64,000 nucleotides of DNA from Rhizobium sp. WYCCWR10014 (GTDB lineage: Bacteria; Pseudomonadota; Alphaproteobacteria; Rhizobiales; Rhizobiaceae), in the NCBI RefSeq assembly GCF_001657485.1, contig NZ_LXFU01000035.1, positions 349,776-413,775 of the forward strand, in the 5' to 3' direction. The notes beneath the pieces are model-generated. The model was not told the origin of the DNA. It saw only the letters and a program-made list of their open reading frames with translations, and did no database searches. The position numbers were made by a program, and so were the translations under genes. Positions 17,189-28,747 of the stretch are shown piece by piece (positions within the stretch are counted from its first letter, which is position 1; each line of letters begins with the position of its first letter).

Positions 17189-18361
17189 TTACTTGACGGC
17201 GGCCAGGCCCGGATCGCCCTGCTTCTCGAAGGTCTGGACCTCCTTGTTGATGTAGGTCCCGTCATCGGCTTTGGTGACTTCGCGCAGATAGATATTCTGC
17301 GTGATGTGGCGGCTTTCCGGATCGATCGAAACGGGGCCGCGCGGGCTCACCCAGGCAAGGCCCTTGACCGCATCGACGGCCTTCTCAGCATCCTGCTTGC
17401 CGCCCGTCGCCTCGATCATCTTGTAGATCACATACATGCCGTCATAGGCGCTGACTGAGGGGAAGGAGAGTTCGGCCTTGTTGCCGATCGCTTTGGTCGC
17501 CGCCTCGACGAAAGCCTTGTTCTCCGGAGAATCATGCGACACGGCGTAGTGGAAAGTCGTCTGGATACCGAGTGCCGCATCGCCGAGGGCCGGCAGATCG
17601 GATTCCTGGGTCAGATCGCCCGGCGCGAAGAACTTGATGCCGGCGGTCTTCAGGCCATTATCGTTGTAAGCCTTGACGAAGCCGAGCGTCGTCGGACCTG
17701 ACGGCAGGAAGGCGAAGACGCCCTCAGCTCCGGAATCCTTGATGCGCTGCATGATCGGGCTGAAATCGTTGGTCGCAAGCGGCATGCGGATCGCCTCGAC
17801 CACCTGACCGCCGGCCTTTTCGAAGCCGGCCTTGAAGGCGTTCTCGGCGTCGATGCCGGGGCCGTAATCGCTGACGACGGAAATCACCTTCTTGACGCCG
17901 GCGTCGAAGGCGACCTTGGCGATCGGCGTCGAGGTCTGCCAGGTGGTAAACGAGGTGCGAACGACGAGCGGGCTCTTGGTCACGATCGCCGAGGTGGCGG
18001 CGTTCATGATGACCATCGGCACATTGCCCTGCTTCAGGATCGGCGTCACCGCCATGGCATCGGGCGTGAAGTAGAAGCCGGCGAGATACTGGACCTTCTC
18101 CTTGACGATCAGTTCCTGCGCCAGCGCCTTGGATTGGGCGGGATCGGCCTGCGGCACATCGCGATAGACGATCTCGACCGTGTCGTTGCCGACCGTGTTG
18201 CCGTTGACCGCCATATAGGCGTCGATGCCGGCCTTGAAGTTCTTGCCCTGGAGCGCGAACGGACCGGAGAACGGCCCGATGACCCCAACTTTGATGGTGT
18301 CGGCATAGGCGCTCGTGCCCATGGCGACTGCCGCAATGGCGGCCAGAAATAGCTTCTTCAT
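17189..18361 (-). CDS. ABC transporter periplasmic binding protein (LivK-like; possible aromatic-acid receptor)
   Basis: Predicted product is 390 residues with signal peptide MKKLFLAAIAAVAMGTSAYA. A type I periplasmic-binding fold follows, starting DTIKVGVIGPFSGPFALQG. It captures substrate in the periplasm and delivers it to LivH-LivM. Such proteins bind branched-chain amino acids, amides or aromatic acids. The adjacent pobA on the same strand points to 4-hydroxybenzoate or a related aromatic acid, but this is inference. The start at 18361 follows an AGGGAGAG purine run; the eight codons upstream are not needed. An inverted repeat lies 47 bases upstream. Confidence 0.88.
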   Translation of the reverse strand: MKKLFLAAIAAVAMGTSAYADTIKVGVIGPFSGPFALQGKNFKAGIDAYMAVNGNTVGNDTVEIVYRDVPQADPAQSKALAQELIVKEKVQYLAGFYFTPDAMAVTPILKQGNVPMVIMNAATSAIVTKSPLVVRTSFTTWQTSTPIAKVAFDAGVKKVISVVSDYGPGIDAENAFKAGFEKAGGQVVEAIRMPLATNDFSPIMQRIKDSGAEGVFAFLPSGPTTLGFVKAYNDNGLKTAGIKFFAPGDLTQESDLPALGDAALGIQTTFHYAVSHDSPENKAFVEAATKAIGNKAELSFPSVSAYDGMYVIYKMIEATGGKQDAEKAVDAVKGLAWVSPRGPVSIDPESRHITQNIYLREVTKADDGTYINKEVQTFEKQGDPGLAAVK

Positions 18362-18407
18362 TCTCTCTCTCCCTGTTTGGCGCACTCCAGCGCCGTATTT
18401 CGCTAGC

Positions 18408-18422
18408 CGCTAAAATTTAGCG
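18408..18422. promoter_or_regulatory. Inverted repeat, candidate operator of the binding-protein gene
   Basis: CGCTAAAATTTAGCG is a 7-bp perfect dyad around one base, in the AT-rich gap between pobA and the importer genes. Its position upstream of the binding-protein start suggests an operator; the regulator is unknown. Confidence 0.4.
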
Positions 18423-18572
18423 CTAACCTGTCATGCGAAATGGTGATGTAAAATGAAATAAATACCGCAATCCATAACTGTACAATTATGATTTCGTATC
18501 GAAGAGCGGAACTATCGGCGGCCGGTTCTACGGTCGAAATTCTGGTCCACGGCCCCACCTCAGGCACTCCTA

Positions 18573-19832
<1,260 letters not shown>

Positions 19833-19872
19833 CTAATCGAACATTGGTGCCGGCGAAGCCCTAAGGAGCCCC

Positions 19873-20763
19873 ATGAGCAGACAGGTCCCTACTTATGAAC
19901 TCTACGGCGAAAAGACCGGGCGAGAACCGGATTTTTGGGTGCATTGCGAAACTATTCGCTCTCGCAGCAGTTTGCATCAATGGGAGATTCGCCCGCACCG
20001 CCACGAGAGTTTCTTTCAGATATTGTACATCGAAAGCGGTTCGGGCGATGCGATCTTCGGCGAAAAAAGCCACGCCATCCGTCCGCCGGCCATCATCACC
20101 GTGCCGCCCGGGCTCAATCACGGCTTTCGTTTTTCACGCGATATCGACGGCCTGGTGATCACCCTATTGAGATCCCATCTCAGCCATCCGCCTGGCGAGC
20201 GAAGCCATCTCGGCGAATGGCTGGCGGCGCCGCATCTGACGCCGCTCGATCCCGATCATGCCGAGGCAGCCTATGTCATGCAGACGTTGAGGCGGCTGGG
20301 CGACGAATTCGAAAACCGCCGCAGCGGCCGCAACGAGGCGTTGGCCGCCTATGTCGCCCTGGCGCTGCGGCTGACCGCGAGGATTTCCCATGAGGGGAAT
20401 GCGCACGAGCTTCCGGCCAACGAGAACGAGCGGCGGATGGAAATGCTGAGCGAGCTCATCCAGCAACATTTTCGATCACACAAGCCCGCGTCGTTCTACG
20501 CCAGAGAGCTTGGTGTTTCGCCGACCCATCTCACCCGCATCGTCCGGTCGATGACCGGAAACACTCCCCATGAACTGATCGCCGGCAAACTCGTCGAAGA
20601 GGCGAAACGCCAGCTGGTTTTCACGCTTGGTAGCGTTCAGGAGATCGGGTTTCGGCTCGGCTTTGCCGATCCCGCCTATTTCTCGCGCTTCTTTTTTAAA
20701 TATACGGGAGAAACGCCGCGGGTCTGGCGCATGAAGGAAAAAGTCCGGCTCGAACGTGCGTAG
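19873..20763 (+). CDS. pobR: AraC-family regulator, probable PobR
   Basis: Predicted product is 296 residues. The N-terminal cupin-like part (IRPHRHESFFQILYIESGSG, then ITVPPGLNHGF) would sense the ligand. The C-terminal part has two helix-turn-helix units of the AraC type (ARELGVSPTHLTRIVRSMTG and EIGFRLGFADPAYFSRFFFK). The start has AAGGAG at 19862-19867. It is divergent from pobA with a 127-base shared promoter region, the standard layout for pobA and its AraC-type activator. 4-hydroxybenzoate as inducer is inferred from this layout. Confidence 0.85.
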   Translation: MSRQVPTYELYGEKTGREPDFWVHCETIRSRSSLHQWEIRPHRHESFFQILYIESGSGDAIFGEKSHAIRPPAIITVPPGLNHGFRFSRDIDGLVITLLRSHLSHPPGERSHLGEWLAAPHLTPLDPDHAEAAYVMQTLRRLGDEFENRRSGRNEALAAYVALALRLTARISHEGNAHELPANENERRMEMLSELIQQHFRSHKPASFYARELGVSPTHLTRIVRSMTGNTPHELIAGKLVEEAKRQLVFTLGSVQEIGFRLGFADPAYFSRFFFKYTGETPRVWRMKEKVRLERA

Positions 20764-20831
20764 GGTTCCGGCATTCCGGGTGCGACGCGTGCGCGGACAG
20801 GCATCCGCGAGGACACCCGGTGGGGATCGCC

Positions 20832-21017
20832 TTACCAGGCTTCAACGCCGTCTTCCGTGTTGCGGCCGCGTTCGCCGGCGCGGGTCTCGTATGCCTCGCG
20901 TTCCCCAGCTGGCTTGACGGCATCGGCTGAGCCATCCGGCCGGGCTTCGGGCGTCATGTACAAGGCGAGCGCCTTTTCCAGCCGGGCGGCGGTGAGCGTG
21001 GCAGCGAAACCCTTCAT
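20832..21017 (-). CDS. Small conserved-looking protein, unknown function
   Basis: Predicted product of 61 residues, MKGFAATLTAARLEKALALY followed by a charged tail rich in Arg, Glu and Gly and ending EDGVEAW. There is no signal peptide or clear membrane helix. The start has GAGGAAA eight or so bases upstream. I do not recognise the family. It lies between pobR and xfp, with no gene in 21018-21186. Confidence 0.5.
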   Translation of the reverse strand: MKGFAATLTAARLEKALALYMTPEARPDGSADAVKPAGEREAYETRAGERGRNTEDGVEAW

Positions 21018-21186
21018 GTCGTTTCCTCGGTCAGTGGCTTACAGCTTTCCCAAGACACATAGCCTACGATATGGCCATTATGAAACAGCGCCCTGATCGT
21101 TTTCACCAACTTTAGACCTGCTGACGATTACTCCCGCCGGATGATCTCCGCCGACCATTTCCGTGCGATTCCGTTTGGTTTTCGCT

Positions 21187-23571
21187 TCACGCCATCGGCC
21201 ATTTCCAGTTCCGCACCTCCGGCATGTCCTCACCATATTCGCGGACATAGTCGTGATGTTCTGCAAGCTTGCCACGGAAGGCGGCGAGCGCTTCTCCTGC
21301 TTTTTCCTTCAGGCCCGGCACACGCTCGATCGCTTCGATGGCGAGGTGAAAGCGGTCGAGTTCGTTGAGGACGGTCATGTCGAAGGGGGTGGTCGTCGTG
21401 CCTTCCTCGATGAAGCCGCGGACGTGGATATTGCGGTGGTTGGTGCGTTTATAGGTCAGGCGGTGAATGAGATAGGGATAGCCGTGATAGGCGAAAATGA
21501 CAGGCTTGTCGGCGGTGAAGATCGCATCGAATGCCTCGTCGGTCAGGCCATGCGGATGCTGATCCCTGGATTGCAGTGCCAGGAGGTCGACGACGTTGAC
21601 GGTGCGGATCTTCAGTTCTGGAATGGCCTGGCGCAGCAGGTCGACGGCAGCAAGCGTTTCCATGGTCGGCACGTCGCCGGCGCAGGCCATGACGAGATCG
21701 GGCAGAATGGTGTCGTCCTCGTTACTCGCCCAGCGCCAGATGCCGATGCCGGCCTCGCAATGTTTCACCGCCTCGTCCATCGATAGCCATTGCGGCTCCG
21801 GCTGCTTGCCGGCGACGATGACATTGATGCGGTCGTAGGTGCGCAGGCAATGGTCGCCGACCCAGAGCAGGGTGTTGGCATCCGGCGGCAGGTAGATGCG
21901 GACGATATCGGCTTTCTTATTGGCGACGAGGTCGACGAAGCCGGGATCCTGATGGCTGAAGCCGTTGTGGTCCTGACGCCAGACATGCGAGGTCAGCAGG
22001 TAATTCAGCGACGAGATCGGCTTTCTCCACTCGAGTTCCCGCGTCACCTTCAGCCATTTGGCGTGCTGGTTGAACATGGAATCGATGATGTGGATGAAGG
22101 CCTCGTAGCAGGAGAATAGGCCGTGCCGGCCGGTCAGCAAATAGCCTTCCAGCCAGCCCTGGCAGAGATGTTCGCTCAGCACCTCCATGACACGTCCATC
22201 CCGGGATAAGTGGACGTCGTAGGGTTCGATACCCTCCATCCAGACACGGTCGGTGACTTCGAAGACGCTGCCGAGGCGGTTCGATTCGGTCTCGTCGGGG
22301 CCGAAGATACGGAAATTGGCGGCCTCTGCGTTGCGCTTCATCGTATCGCGCAGGTAATGGCCGAGGATTTCCGTCGATTGCACCATGGCGCTGCCGCGCT
22401 TGCCGATATCGACCGCATAGTCGCGGATATCGGGAACATCGAGTTCCTTGCGCAGCAAGCCGCCATTGGCGTGCGGATTGGCGCCCATGCGGCGCTCGCC
22501 GACAGGGGCTAGCGCCCGCAGCTCGGGTTTCAGCCGACCGTCGCTGCCAAACAGGTCCTCCGGATCATAGCCGCGCATCCAATCCTCGAGGATCTTGCGA
22601 TGCCCTTCATTCTCGCGGCAATTGGAGACCGGCACCTGGTGGGCGCGCCAGAAGCCTTCGACCTTCTTGCCGTCGACTTCCTTCGGTCCTGTCCAGCCCT
22701 TCGGGCTGCGCAGCACGATCATCGGCCAGCGCGGGCAGATATCGGGTGCCTTGCCCTTGCGGGCTTCCTCCTGGATTTCGCGAATGCGGTCGAAAACCCT
22801 GTCGAAGGTTGCGGCCATCTGCTGGTGCATGTCGCGCGGCTCGTGACCCTCGACGAAGAAGGGCTCGTAGCCGTAGCCTTCAAAGAGGCTCTGCAAATCC
22901 TCGTGACTGGCGCGGCCAAGAATGGTCGGATTGGCGATCTTGTAGCCGTTCAGATGCAGGATCGGCAGCACGGCGCCATCGCGGGCAGGGTTCAGAAACT
23001 TGTTGGAATGCCAGCTCGCAGCCAGTGGCCCGGTTTCGGCTTCGCCGTCGCCGATGACGCAGGCAACGATCAGGTCGGGATTGTCGAAGGCGGCGCCATA
23101 GGCATGGACGAGGGCGTAACCGAGCTCGCCGCCCTCGTGGATCGAGCCCGGTGTTTCGGGTGCCGCGTGGCTCGGAATGCCGCCGGGGAAGGAGAACTGC
23201 CGGAAGAGCTTGCGCATGCCCTCTGCGTCGTCGGAAATATCGGGATAGATCTCGCTGTAGATGCCTTCGAGATAGGTGTTGGCGACCATGCCCGGCCCGC
23301 CATGGCCGGGGCCGCACATGTAGATGATATCGAGGTCGCGGGCGCGGATCAGACGGTTCAGATGCGCATAAATGAAGTTGAGGCCGGGCGTCGTGCCCCA
23401 ATGGCCGAGCAGGCGGGGCTTGATGTGCTCTGATTTCAGCGGCTCGCGCAGCAGCGGATTGGCCAGCAGATAGATCTGGCCGATGGAGAGATAATTGGCG
23501 GCGCGCCAATAGCGGTCGATCAGGGTGAGTTCGGCATCGGTAAGAGCGGCGGTCGAGACATGCTTTTCCAT
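21187..23571 (-). CDS. xfp: Phosphoketolase (xylulose-5-phosphate / fructose-6-phosphate)
   Basis: A thiamine diphosphate enzyme that splits xylulose-5-phosphate (or fructose-6-phosphate) with phosphate into acetyl phosphate and glyceraldehyde-3-phosphate (or erythrose-4-phosphate). Predicted length of 794 residues is the family size. Landmarks: [36 protein letters not shown], and the thiamine diphosphate motif [20 protein letters not shown]. Start at 23571 follows GGGAGAAACCC. It lies 71 bases downstream of ackA on the same strand, so acetyl phosphate made here would be turned to acetate plus ATP by AckA. Confidence 0.95.
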   Translation of the reverse strand: MEKHVSTAALTDAELTLIDRYWRAANYLSIGQIYLLANPLLREPLKSEHIKPRLLGHWGTTPGLNFIYAHLNRLIRARDLDIIYMCGPGHGGPGMVANTYLEGIYSEIYPDISDDAEGMRKLFRQFSFPGGIPSHAAPETPGSIHEGGELGYALVHAYGAAFDNPDLIVACVIGDGEAETGPLAASWHSNKFLNPARDGAVLPILHLNGYKIANPTILGRASHEDLQSLFEGYGYEPFFVEGHEPRDMHQQMAATFDRVFDRIREIQEEARKGKAPDICPRWPMIVLRSPKGWTGPKEVDGKKVEGFWRAHQVPVSNCRENEGHRKILEDWMRGYDPEDLFGSDGRLKPELRALAPVGERRMGANPHANGGLLRKELDVPDIRDYAVDIGKRGSAMVQSTEILGHYLRDTMKRNAEAANFRIFGPDETESNRLGSVFEVTDRVWMEGIEPYDVHLSRDGRVMEVLSEHLCQGWLEGYLLTGRHGLFSCYEAFIHIIDSMFNQHAKWLKVTRELEWRKPISSLNYLLTSHVWRQDHNGFSHQDPGFVDLVANKKADIVRIYLPPDANTLLWVGDHCLRTYDRINVIVAGKQPEPQWLSMDEAVKHCEAGIGIWRWASNEDDTILPDLVMACAGDVPTMETLAAVDLLRQAIPELKIRTVNVVDLLALQSRDQHPHGLTDEAFDAIFTADKPVIFAYHGYPYLIHRLTYKRTNHRNIHVRGFIEEGTTTTPFDMTVLNELDRFHLAIEAIERVPGLKEKAGEALAAFRGKLAEHHDYVREYGEDMPEVRNWKWPMA

Positions 23572-23642
23572 GGGTTTCTCCCGTTCGAAAACGTCTTCAA
23601 CGTCAATTCTACCGGCGGATGCCGGCAAGCTGTTGATCTGGA

Positions 23643-24821
23643 TCAGCCACTGCCAAGAACGGACAGCGCCTCCTCAGCGATGATCTGCTCCTCATCGGTG
23701 GCGATGACATGGGCGGCGATGTTGCTTTCCCGCGTGCTGATCGTGAAAGCATTGGCAGCATTGGCCTTTTCGTCGATTGCAAGGCCAAGCCAAGACAGCC
23801 GCTTGGCGACGCTAGCGCGGATCTCCGGTTGATGCTCGCCGATGCCGGCGGTGAAGACGATGGCGTCAAGGCCACCAAGGGTTACCGCCATGCGGCCGAT
23901 TTCGCCGGCAATGCGCAATGTGAAGAGGTCGATCGCCTGGCGCGCCTCCGGCCGTCCGTCCTTCAGCAGGTCGCGCGTATCGGCGCTGATGCCGGAGACG
24001 CCGAGCAGGCCGCAGCGGTGATAGAGCAGGTCTTCGATCTCCCCGAAGGACTGTTTCCTCTGACCGGCCAGATGCAGGATGACGCCGGGATCGAGCCAGC
24101 CCGGGCGCGTCGCCATCGGGATGCCGTCGAGCGTCGAAAAGCCCATGCTGCAATCGCGGCTGATGCCCTCATCCAGCGCACAGAGGCTGGCGCCGCTGCC
24201 GAGATGGGCGACAACCACCTTTGCCGCGCGCGGCGCCTTGCGGCGAAGCTCTCCGGCGATGAATTTATAGGAGAGGCCGTGGAAGCCGTAGCGCTTGATG
24301 CCCTCGTCATGCAGCGCGCGGGGAATGGCGAAGCGGCGAACGAGATCGTCCTGCGTGGCGTGAAAAGCCGTGTCGAAGGAGGCCGTCTGGGCAAGATGCG
24401 GTTTCAGATGCCGGAGGGCGCGGATGAAACGCAGCGACTGCGGCTGGTGCAGGGGCGCAAGTGGGGTCAGCGCATCGACGGCATCGATTGCGGCGGCGTC
24501 GAGGCAGATCGCCCTGGTGAAGCGGTCGCCGCCATGGACGACACGGTGGCCGGCAGCACGCGTCGCCGTCATGTCGAAGTGATCGGCGAGACGCGCAAAA
24601 GTCTCATCGATGACGCCGTGCAAGTCTTCCGTCACCTCGGCCTTCAAAGGCATCTCGACTATCTGCAGCCCTTTCGTCAGGCCGAGCGACAGCGGTTCGG
24701 CGCGGAAATCGATCACGCCCTTGCCGATGCGTCGTGCCTCGGCGCCGTCTATCGCGAAGATGCCGATCTTAACGGTCGAAGAACCGGTGTTGAAGGTCAG
24801 CAGCAGGTCGGTCGATGACAT
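23643..24821 (-). CDS. ackA: Acetate kinase AckA
   Basis: AckA transfers phosphate between acetyl phosphate and ADP. The predicted 392 residues include the ASKHA motifs NTGSSTVK at the N-terminus, [27 protein letters not shown] and [20 protein letters not shown]. The C-terminal [10 protein letters not shown] is also present. Start at 24821 follows AGAGGAC; the upstream in-frame extension lacks similarity. First gene of the ackA-xfp pair. The upstream 293 bases to pit, shared as a divergent region, contain a weak TTGTC-N8-GACAA dyad at 24910-24927. Confidence 0.95.
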   Translation of the reverse strand: MSSTDLLLTFNTGSSTVKIGIFAIDGAEARRIGKGVIDFRAEPLSLGLTKGLQIVEMPLKAEVTEDLHGVIDETFARLADHFDMTATRAAGHRVVHGGDRFTRAICLDAAAIDAVDALTPLAPLHQPQSLRFIRALRHLKPHLAQTASFDTAFHATQDDLVRRFAIPRALHDEGIKRYGFHGLSYKFIAGELRRKAPRAAKVVVAHLGSGASLCALDEGISRDCSMGFSTLDGIPMATRPGWLDPGVILHLAGQRKQSFGEIEDLLYHRCGLLGVSGISADTRDLLKDGRPEARQAIDLFTLRIAGEIGRMAVTLGGLDAIVFTAGIGEHQPEIRASVAKRLSWLGLAIDEKANAANAFTISTRESNIAAHVIATDEEQIIAEEALSVLGSG

Positions 24822-25114
24822 GTCCTCTAAGACTCCGCGCGGGTGTGAGATGACCGAACTTAGCGTCGGATGTCCAGGCGGGAAGGATTTATTCGCTCGG
24901 GGCGCGCTTTTGTCATTGCGTAGACAACCATCGTCCGCCGCTTGGGATCGCAATGCGGCATCTCTTATGGAGGCGACGGTACCAAGCGCATCACCGTCAA
25001 TATCGTCCGACATCAGTGGCTTACGGGGCGGGCCGGGTGGGGCGTCATGAGAGCTTCACGCTGCGGAATTATTAACAAAAGGCAAATTTGCAAAACGGAA
25101 TAAGGAACTATGCC

Positions 25115-26716
25115 ATGGCCGATATTGCCCCCAGCCAGGTTCATAGCGACGCTTCCCACCCGCTCCACAGTTCGAATTCGGCCAGCAAGTGGTTCTTGCC
25201 GCTGTTCGCGCTCGTTCTGGTTTGCGGCCTTGGATATGTCGCCTATGCACTCGCCCGCGACCTGACAACCGCAGTCGCCGTTCCCTGGATTCTCCTAGGC
25301 CTTGCGCTGCTCATCGCGCTCGGCTTCGAGTTCGTCAACGGTTTTCATGATACGGCCAATGCCGTCGCCACCGTCATCTACACCCGTTCCATGCCGGCGG
25401 AATTCGCCGTCATCTGGTCCGGCTTCTTCAACTTCCTCGGCGTGCTGACCTCAAGCGGCGCCGTCGCCTTCGGCATTCTGGCGCTGCTGCCGGTGGAACT
25501 GATCCTGCAGGTCGGTTCCGGCTCCGGCCTTGCCATGGTCTTCGCGCTGCTGATTGCCGCGATCGTCTGGAACCTCGGCACCTGGTATCTCGGCCTGCCG
25601 TCGTCGAGCTCGCACACGCTGGTCGGCTCGATCATCGGCGTCGGCCTCGCCAACCAGTTCCTGGCACCGGCAGGCACTGCGACCAGTGGCGTCGACTGGT
25701 CGCAGGCGACCAATATTGGCCTGTCGCTTTTGATCTCTCCGCTGATCGGCTTCGGCCTTTCCGCGGTCCTCCTGCTGGTCATGAAGCTTCTGGTGCGCAA
25801 CAAGGCGCTCTATGCAGAGCCGAAGGGCAACCAGCCTCCACCGCTCTGGATCCGCGCCATCCTGATCTTCACCTGCACCGGCGTCAGCTTCGCCCACGGC
25901 TCCAACGACGGTCAGAAGGGCATGGGCCTCATCATGCTCATCCTGATCGGCTTGGTGCCGACGGCTTTCGCGCTGAACCGCACGCCCGATGTCAACTATC
26001 TCGAAGCCTACAAGTCGGCATCGGCCCAGGTGGAAACCGCGCTCGGCAAATATGTGAAGCCAGGCGTGACGGTTTCGGACTACAAGGCCGAGGTCAGCAA
26101 CGCCGTTAAGAACAAGACCTGGACGGATGCGACGACGCTGGCTCTGCAGCTATATATCCACCAGACCAGTGGCGAAGTTGCCGGTTTCCCGACGCTCGAA
26201 GCAGTGCCGACCAATCTCGTCGGCAACGTCCGCAACGACATCTACCTGATCGGCGAAGCGCTGAAGCTGATCGACAAGCAGAAGCTGCTGCCGATGGATG
26301 CCGGCGACCTCAGCGCGGTGACGAACTACCACAAGGCGGTCGACAACGCGACGAAGTTCATCCCGCTCTGGGTGAAAGTGGCGGTCGCGATCGCGCTCGG
26401 CCTCGGTACGATGGTGGGCTGGAAGCGCATCGTCGTCACCGTCGGCGAAAAGATCGGCAAGACTCATCTGACCTATGGTCAGGGTGCGGCAGCCGAAGTC
26501 GTGGCGATGGTCACCATCGCCTCGGCCGATCATCTCGGCCTGCCGGTCTCGACCACGCATGTGCTGTCATCCGGCGTTGCCGGCACCATGGCGGCGAACG
26601 GTTCCGGCCTGCAATGGTCGACCGTGCGTAACATGCTGATGGCCTGGGTGCTGACGCTGCCGGCCTCGATCGCGATCGCCTTCGTGCTGTTCGTGATCAT
26701 GCGTCAGGTTTTTTAA
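25115..26716 (+). CDS. pit: Low-affinity inorganic phosphate transporter (Pit family)
   Basis: Predicted length is 533 residues. The family duplication is clear: FEFVNGFHDTANAVATVIYT in the N-terminal half and SFAHGSNDGQKGMG in the middle, with SSSSHTLVGSIIGVG and VSTTHVLSSGVAG as paired re-entrant motifs. About ten membrane helices surround a soluble insert of about 140 residues (roughly 290-430). It moves metal-phosphate with protons across the inner membrane. Start at 25115 has AAGGAA seven bases upstream. No Pho box was found upstream. Convergent with the next gene; their stops are only nine bases apart. Confidence 0.92.
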   Translation: MADIAPSQVHSDASHPLHSSNSASKWFLPLFALVLVCGLGYVAYALARDLTTAVAVPWILLGLALLIALGFEFVNGFHDTANAVATVIYTRSMPAEFAVIWSGFFNFLGVLTSSGAVAFGILALLPVELILQVGSGSGLAMVFALLIAAIVWNLGTWYLGLPSSSSHTLVGSIIGVGLANQFLAPAGTATSGVDWSQATNIGLSLLISPLIGFGLSAVLLLVMKLLVRNKALYAEPKGNQPPPLWIRAILIFTCTGVSFAHGSNDGQKGMGLIMLILIGLVPTAFALNRTPDVNYLEAYKSASAQVETALGKYVKPGVTVSDYKAEVSNAVKNKTWTDATTLALQLYIHQTSGEVAGFPTLEAVPTNLVGNVRNDIYLIGEALKLIDKQKLLPMDAGDLSAVTNYHKAVDNATKFIPLWVKVAVAIALGLGTMVGWKRIVVTVGEKIGKTHLTYGQGAAAEVVAMVTIASADHLGLPVSTTHVLSSGVAGTMAANGSGLQWSTVRNMLMAWVLTLPASIAIAFVLFVIMRQVF

Positions 26717-26725
26717 GGCGTCCCG

Positions 26726-28297
26726 TCAGGCCGTGGAGGCCAGATTGGCATTGCGATCGCTGATGAAGATGTCCGCCTCGGCGGCGGGCATCGCCTTGCC
26801 GAAGAGATAGCCTTGGCCGATGTCGCAGCCAAGCTGCAGCAGGAAGGCGAGCTGGCCGTGCTCCTCGATACCTTCGGCCGTCGTCTTGATGTTGAGACTC
26901 CTGCCGAGGCCGAGCATGGCGCGGACGATCTTTTCCTGCCGCTCGTCGTCGCGATAGGTGGCGATGAAGCTTTTGTCGATCTTGATCTTGTCGAAACGGT
27001 AGCGGGAAAGCTGTGCGAGGCTCGAATAGCCCGTGCCGAAATCGTCGAGTGCGATCTGGATGCCGGCGGCGTGCAGCTCGTCGAGAATGAGGGCGGCGAT
27101 GGCGGGATCCTGGATCAGAGCGTTTTCGGTGATTTCCACTTCCAGGCGCTGCGGCGGCAGCCGGCTTGCCGAAAGCACCTTGAGAATACGCGACGTCAGC
27201 AATCTGTCTTCCATCTGTACCGGCGAGACGTTGAAGGACAACGTCACATGCTCCGGCCAACTGAGGGCGTCGTTGCAGGCCTGGGCGAGAAGATCTTCGA
27301 ACAATGCGGTGATCATGCCGGTTTCCTCGGCGATATCGATGAATACCGGCGGCGGAATGTTGACGCCGTCGTCGCCGATCCAACGCGCTAAGGCCTCGAA
27401 GCCGCAGAGCTGGCCGGTCTTCAGGTCGATCAGCGGCTGATAGAAGGGCTTGATCGCCTTGTTGGAGATTGCGGCGCGCAGCCTGGTTTCCAGCGCGGCG
27501 CGCTCCGTTACCTTGTCCTGCATTGAAGGTTCGAAGACGAAATGGTGGTTGGGTCCGCGTGACTTCGCCTCGTACATGGCGAGGTCGGCACGGTGAGCGG
27601 CATCTTCCAGCGGCTCGGTTCCCTCGGCCCAGCGGTCATAGCCGACGCTGGCGCCGACTTCGACGGCAAAGCCATCGATATGGATCGGTCGGGTGACGGC
27701 CTGGATCAGCAGTTTGGCAAAACGCTCCTCGCGCTGCGCCGTCAGGGCGAAGGCGACGATGATGAATTCGTCGCCGCCGAAGCGATAGACGCAATCGGCA
27801 TTGCCGAGCGCGCAGATGCGCCTGGCGACCTCGATCAACAGGACATCGCCGCCCTTGTGGCCGACAAGATCATTGACCTTCTTGAAGCCGTCGAGGTCGA
27901 CGGAGAAGATGGTGACGTTGCGGTCCCACTCCTCGATCTCGGCCTCTTCGTCCTTGATCGGCCGTGAGAGGATCTTGCGCTCGAAGGCGTAGCGGTTCGG
28001 CAGCTTGGTCAGATGGTCGTGGGTTGCGGTCCAATCGGCTTTTGCCTGGGCGGACGCGCGCAGTTCCATTTCCTTGCGCAGGTCGGCGATGCGCAGCACC
28101 GAATAGACGAAGCTCATGGCGCCGGCGATGCCGAGCCCCAGAACGAGCTTGTCGGCGCCGTACTCGCCGAAACCCGTCATGAAGGAGACCAGGCTGTCGT
28201 CGAGCTGCAACAGCGTGCCGAGGAGCCAGAGGGTTACCCCAAATCCGACGATCGACACACATTGCCTTCCGGCCCTGCTTTGGAAAAACACCGGCAT
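26726..28297 (-). CDS. Membrane GGDEF-EAL cyclic-di-GMP signalling protein
   Basis: Predicted length is 523 residues. Two N-terminal membrane helices (about residues 14-31 and 50-70) lead to a GGDEF domain with intact YRFGGDEFIIV (about residue 170) and an EAL domain with CGFEALARWIG and DDFGTGYSSLAQL. Both catalytic motifs look intact, so synthesis or breakdown of cyclic-di-GMP is possible. The short periplasmic loop between the helices makes a ligand-binding domain unlikely. Start MPVFFQSRAG at 28297 follows GGAGAAGG; a GTG seven codons upstream lies before that site. It is the second protein of this type in the window, with no shared neighbours. Confidence 0.9.
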   Translation of the reverse strand: MPVFFQSRAGRQCVSIVGFGVTLWLLGTLLQLDDSLVSFMTGFGEYGADKLVLGLGIAGAMSFVYSVLRIADLRKEMELRASAQAKADWTATHDHLTKLPNRYAFERKILSRPIKDEEAEIEEWDRNVTIFSVDLDGFKKVNDLVGHKGGDVLLIEVARRICALGNADCVYRFGGDEFIIVAFALTAQREERFAKLLIQAVTRPIHIDGFAVEVGASVGYDRWAEGTEPLEDAAHRADLAMYEAKSRGPNHHFVFEPSMQDKVTERAALETRLRAAISNKAIKPFYQPLIDLKTGQLCGFEALARWIGDDGVNIPPPVFIDIAEETGMITALFEDLLAQACNDALSWPEHVTLSFNVSPVQMEDRLLTSRILKVLSASRLPPQRLEVEITENALIQDPAIAALILDELHAAGIQIALDDFGTGYSSLAQLSRYRFDKIKIDKSFIATYRDDERQEKIVRAMLGLGRSLNIKTTAEGIEEHGQLAFLLQLGCDIGQGYLFGKAMPAAEADIFISDRNANLASTA

Positions 28298-28492
28298 TAT
28301 GCCTTCTCCATCTCCCACCTTCGCGGAGATATCACGAAAGTCTGAAATGTTTGTTGAAACCAGAAGGCGAATTATCGGAGGCGGCAGCCTGTTGCTGTGC
28401 CGCTGAGAGACCCGACGGGGCTTGGGAGGAACCAGGGCGTCGTTGTAAGCGCGATACCCTTTTGAAGACCGGTTGATACGGGAAAGAACGAA

Positions 28493-28519
28493 GGCGAGCG
28501 TGCAAATGCATCGCTCGCC
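28493..28519 (-). terminator. Hairpin, probable terminator of the 38-residue gene
   Basis: A perfect 8-bp stem GGCGAGCG/CGCTCGCC with an 11-nt loop lies 13 bases after the micro-gene stop. On the minus strand it is followed by TTCGTTCTTTCC, a broken T-run, so efficiency is uncertain. Confidence 0.55.
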
Positions 28520-28531
28520 CTTTCTCGTGCT

Positions 28532-28648
28532 TCAGGCGGTGACGATCAGCAGTGGAACGCTGACGATGAGACCGACCAGAACCGTGACTGTGGCGACCCG
28601 CATGAAACGCAGGCGTCGCGTGCGCTCGCCACTCCAATCATATGTCAT
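28532..28648 (-). CDS. 38-residue single-span membrane micro-protein
   Basis: The frame encodes MTYDWSGERTRRLRFMRVAT followed by a hydrophobic run ending LIVSVPLLIVTA. A basic N-terminal half and a C-terminal helix suggest an inner-membrane peptide with the N-terminus inside. AAGGAG lies eight bases before the ATG, and a hairpin follows the stop. No family is recognised. Confidence 0.55.
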   Translation of the reverse strand: MTYDWSGERTRRLRFMRVATVTVLVGLIVSVPLLIVTA

Positions 28649-28747
28649 TCTTCCATCTCCTTGGGACAAGGAAGTAGTCCCCGCAAAGCCGGGTTCAACA
28701 GAGATGACGCGATTTGCTTGTGCAAAGCTGGATAAGATCAGCAGTCG

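Noticed and set aside
24822..25114. Pho box upstream of the Pit phosphate transporter
   Set aside because: No pair of CTGTCAT-like repeats with correct spacing; only an isolated TTGTC-N8-GACAA dyad.
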